Shown here one piece after another: positions 63,087 through 64,000 of a stretch of 64,000 bases of DNA (position 1 is the stretch's first letter; the number at the start of each line of letters is the position of its first letter). The translations under genes were made by a program, and so were the position numbers. The stretch lies in the NCBI GenBank assembly GCA_036824045.1, contig DAITAZ010000008.1, positions 35,051 to 99,050 on the forward strand. Reading direction: 5' to 3'. The notes beneath the pieces are model-generated. The model worked only from the letters and a program-made list of their open reading frames with translations. It did not search any database and had not been told where the DNA came from. The stretch comes from DAITAZ01 sp036824045. Lineage in GTDB: Bacteria; Pseudomonadota; Gammaproteobacteria; Burkholderiales; Rhodocyclaceae.

Positions 63087-63503
63087 ATGGCCCGCACAGC
63101 GGCGGACACCCCCGCCCCCGGCGCCGAGCGCCTGCGGGTGGACAAGTGGCTGTGGGCGGCCCGCTTCTTCAAGACCCGCTCCCTGGCCGCCGACGCGGTG
63201 GAAGGCGGCAAGGTCCATGTGAACGGCACCCGCGTCAAACCCGCCAGGGACGTGCGGGTGGGCGACACCCTGGACATCACCCGCGAAGGGCTCACCTGGC
63301 GGGTGGAAGTGCTGGCGCTCTCCGATCGGCGCGGCCCCGCCCCGGTGGCGCAAACCCTGTACCGGGAAACGGCGGAAAGCCAGGCCGCCCGCCTCGCCGC
63401 CCAGGAGTTGCGGCGGCTCACCGCCGGCCTGGGCGATGGCCACGGCCGCCCCACCAAGCGGGACCGCCGCCAGCTCGACCAGTGGCAGAAAGGCGACGGC
63501 TGA
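63087..63503 (+). CDS. hslR: S4-domain RNA-binding protein, Hsp15-like
   Basis: The 138-residue protein has an S4 domain at about residues 17-75 (RLRVDKWLWAARFFKTRSLA then EGGKVHVNGTRVKPARDVRV) and a basic C-terminus (GRPTKRDRRQLDQWQK). In E. coli Hsp15 binds stalled 50S subunits carrying peptidyl-tRNA. It starts 2 bp after the response regulator stop; I chose the ATG at 63087, as an in-frame GTG at 63075 overlaps the previous gene. Confidence 0.88.
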   Translation: MARTAADTPAPGAERLRVDKWLWAARFFKTRSLAADAVEGGKVHVNGTRVKPARDVRVGDTLDITREGLTWRVEVLALSDRRGPAPVAQTLYRETAESQAARLAAQELRRLTAGLGDGHGRPTKRDRRQLDQWQKGDG

Positions 63504-63541
63504 GCGCCGCCCCCGGCGCGGGCCGGCCCGGCAGGCAGACC

Positions 63542-64000
63542 TCAGCCCGCCGTTTCGCATTCGATGGGGTAGCGCTCCCGCCAGCCCGTGGCCGGGTCCG
63601 TGGCCAGCCAGCCCAGCCAGCGCCAGGCCTCGCCCCCGGTGTGCAGCACCCGGTTGCGGGCCATGTCCAGCGCCGCCCAGGCACCGTCGTTGAAGTGCTG
63701 GATGAGGGGCGCCAAAGGCTCGCCGGTTTGGGCATCCCACAGGCGCAGCGTGCCGTCCGCTGAGGCGGAGAGCAGGCGGCGGCCGTCCGGGGAGAAGGCG
63801 CAGCCCAAGACCCCGCCCGCATGCCCGGCCAGGGTGAGCAGGCACTCGCCGGAGCGGGCATCCCACAGGCGGAGCGTGCCGTCCCAGGAGGCGGAGAGCA
63901 AGCGGCTGCCGTCCGGGGAGAAAGCGCAGCCCGAGACCGGGCCCGCATGCCCGGCGAGGGTGAGGAGGCACTCGCCGGAGCGGGCATCCCACAGGCGCAG
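63542..64000 (-). CDS. WD40-repeat protein, C-terminal part only
   Basis: An open frame of 152 codons plus stop runs unbroken to the window edge, so the N-terminus lies beyond 64000. It encodes consecutive WD40 blades (FSPDG.RLLSAS.DGTLRLWDA, then SGECLLTLAGHAG), ending in a tail with HTGGEAWRWLGWLATDPATG and a final WRERYPIECETAG. The blades are nearly identical, which suggests recent amplification. Such proteins are often C-terminal sensors of STAND ATPases, caspase-like or TIR proteins, but the effector domain is not visible. Confidence 0.85.
   Translation of the reverse strand: MRLWDARSGECLLTLAGHAGPVSGCAFSPDGSRLLSASWDGTLRLWDARSGECLLTLAGHAGGVLGCAFSPDGRRLLSASADGTLRLWDAQTGEPLAPLIQHFNDGAWAALDMARNRVLHTGGEAWRWLGWLATDPATGWRERYPIECETAG
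63732..64000 (-). repeat. 126-bp tandem WD40 repeat units
   Basis: The string GCATCCCACAGGCG recurs at 63732, 63858 and 63984, a period of exactly 126 bp (42 codons, one WD40 blade). The units differ at only a few bases. The array continues past the window edge. Confidence 0.9.

Overview
The window looks like the chromosome of a betaproteobacterium, most likely of the Rhodocyclales (Azospira/Thauera/Azoarcus type). The evidence is a GC-rich sequence, a merged rif-str-S10-spc-alpha ribosomal superoperon with infA and rpmJ between secY and rpsM, a PhaM-type polyhydroxybutyrate granule protein, a fused IorAB indolepyruvate oxidoreductase, and a branched-chain-type ABC transporter packed with two acyl-CoA ligases. 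The order assignment is inference; no 16S gene is present.

Positions 1-31647 are one continuous minus-strand expression block. Read in its own direction it runs tRNA-Tyr, tRNA-Gly, tRNA-Thr, tuf, tRNA-Trp, secE-nusG, rplKAJL, rpoBC, rpsL-rpsG-fusA-tuf, then the S10, spc and alpha operons down to a truncated rplQ at base 78. Control elements can be read inside it: a strong promoter before tRNA-Tyr, a UUCG-loop hairpin between rplL and rpoB, a promoter overlapping the rpoC stop followed by a terminator-like hairpin just before rpsL, a candidate spc promoter before rplN, and hairpins before rpsM and rplC. The two tuf genes look identical base for base.

Positions 31857-35202 hold a D-lactate/glycolate-type FAD dehydrogenase, a PhaM homologue, an orphan NarL-type response regulator and an orphan ParA-type ATPase. 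Positions 35441-40839 are a two-partner secretion locus (TpsB transporter, then TpsA exoprotein) with a promoter and a clear terminator. Positions 41373-44906 encode IorAB.

Positions 45380-50470 are a plus-strand surface-polysaccharide modification cluster: a sugar C-methyltransferase, a DUF4910 aminopeptidase-like protein, and two membrane acyltransferases in visibly AT-richer DNA. On the minus strand, 50563-51300 encodes a short-chain dehydrogenase whose catalytic lysine position carries glutamine. Positions 51442-59955 are a catabolic operon: long-chain-type acyl-CoA ligase, LivG-LivH-LivM-substrate-binding protein-LivF, and a PaaK-like CoA ligase. Together they suggest uptake and CoA activation of an organic, possibly aromatic, acid.

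Positions 60332-63503 hold a hybrid sensor kinase, an OmpR-type response regulator and an Hsp15-like S4 protein. The window ends inside the 3' part of a minus-strand WD40-repeat gene made of near-identical 126-bp units, whose effector part lies beyond base 64000. No CRISPR array, insertion sequence, integrase or phage gene was seen. The least ordinary items are the cysteine-tethered TpsA, the PhaM/ParA neighbourhood, the SDR with a substituted catalytic lysine, the rpsL leader and the truncated WD40 gene.
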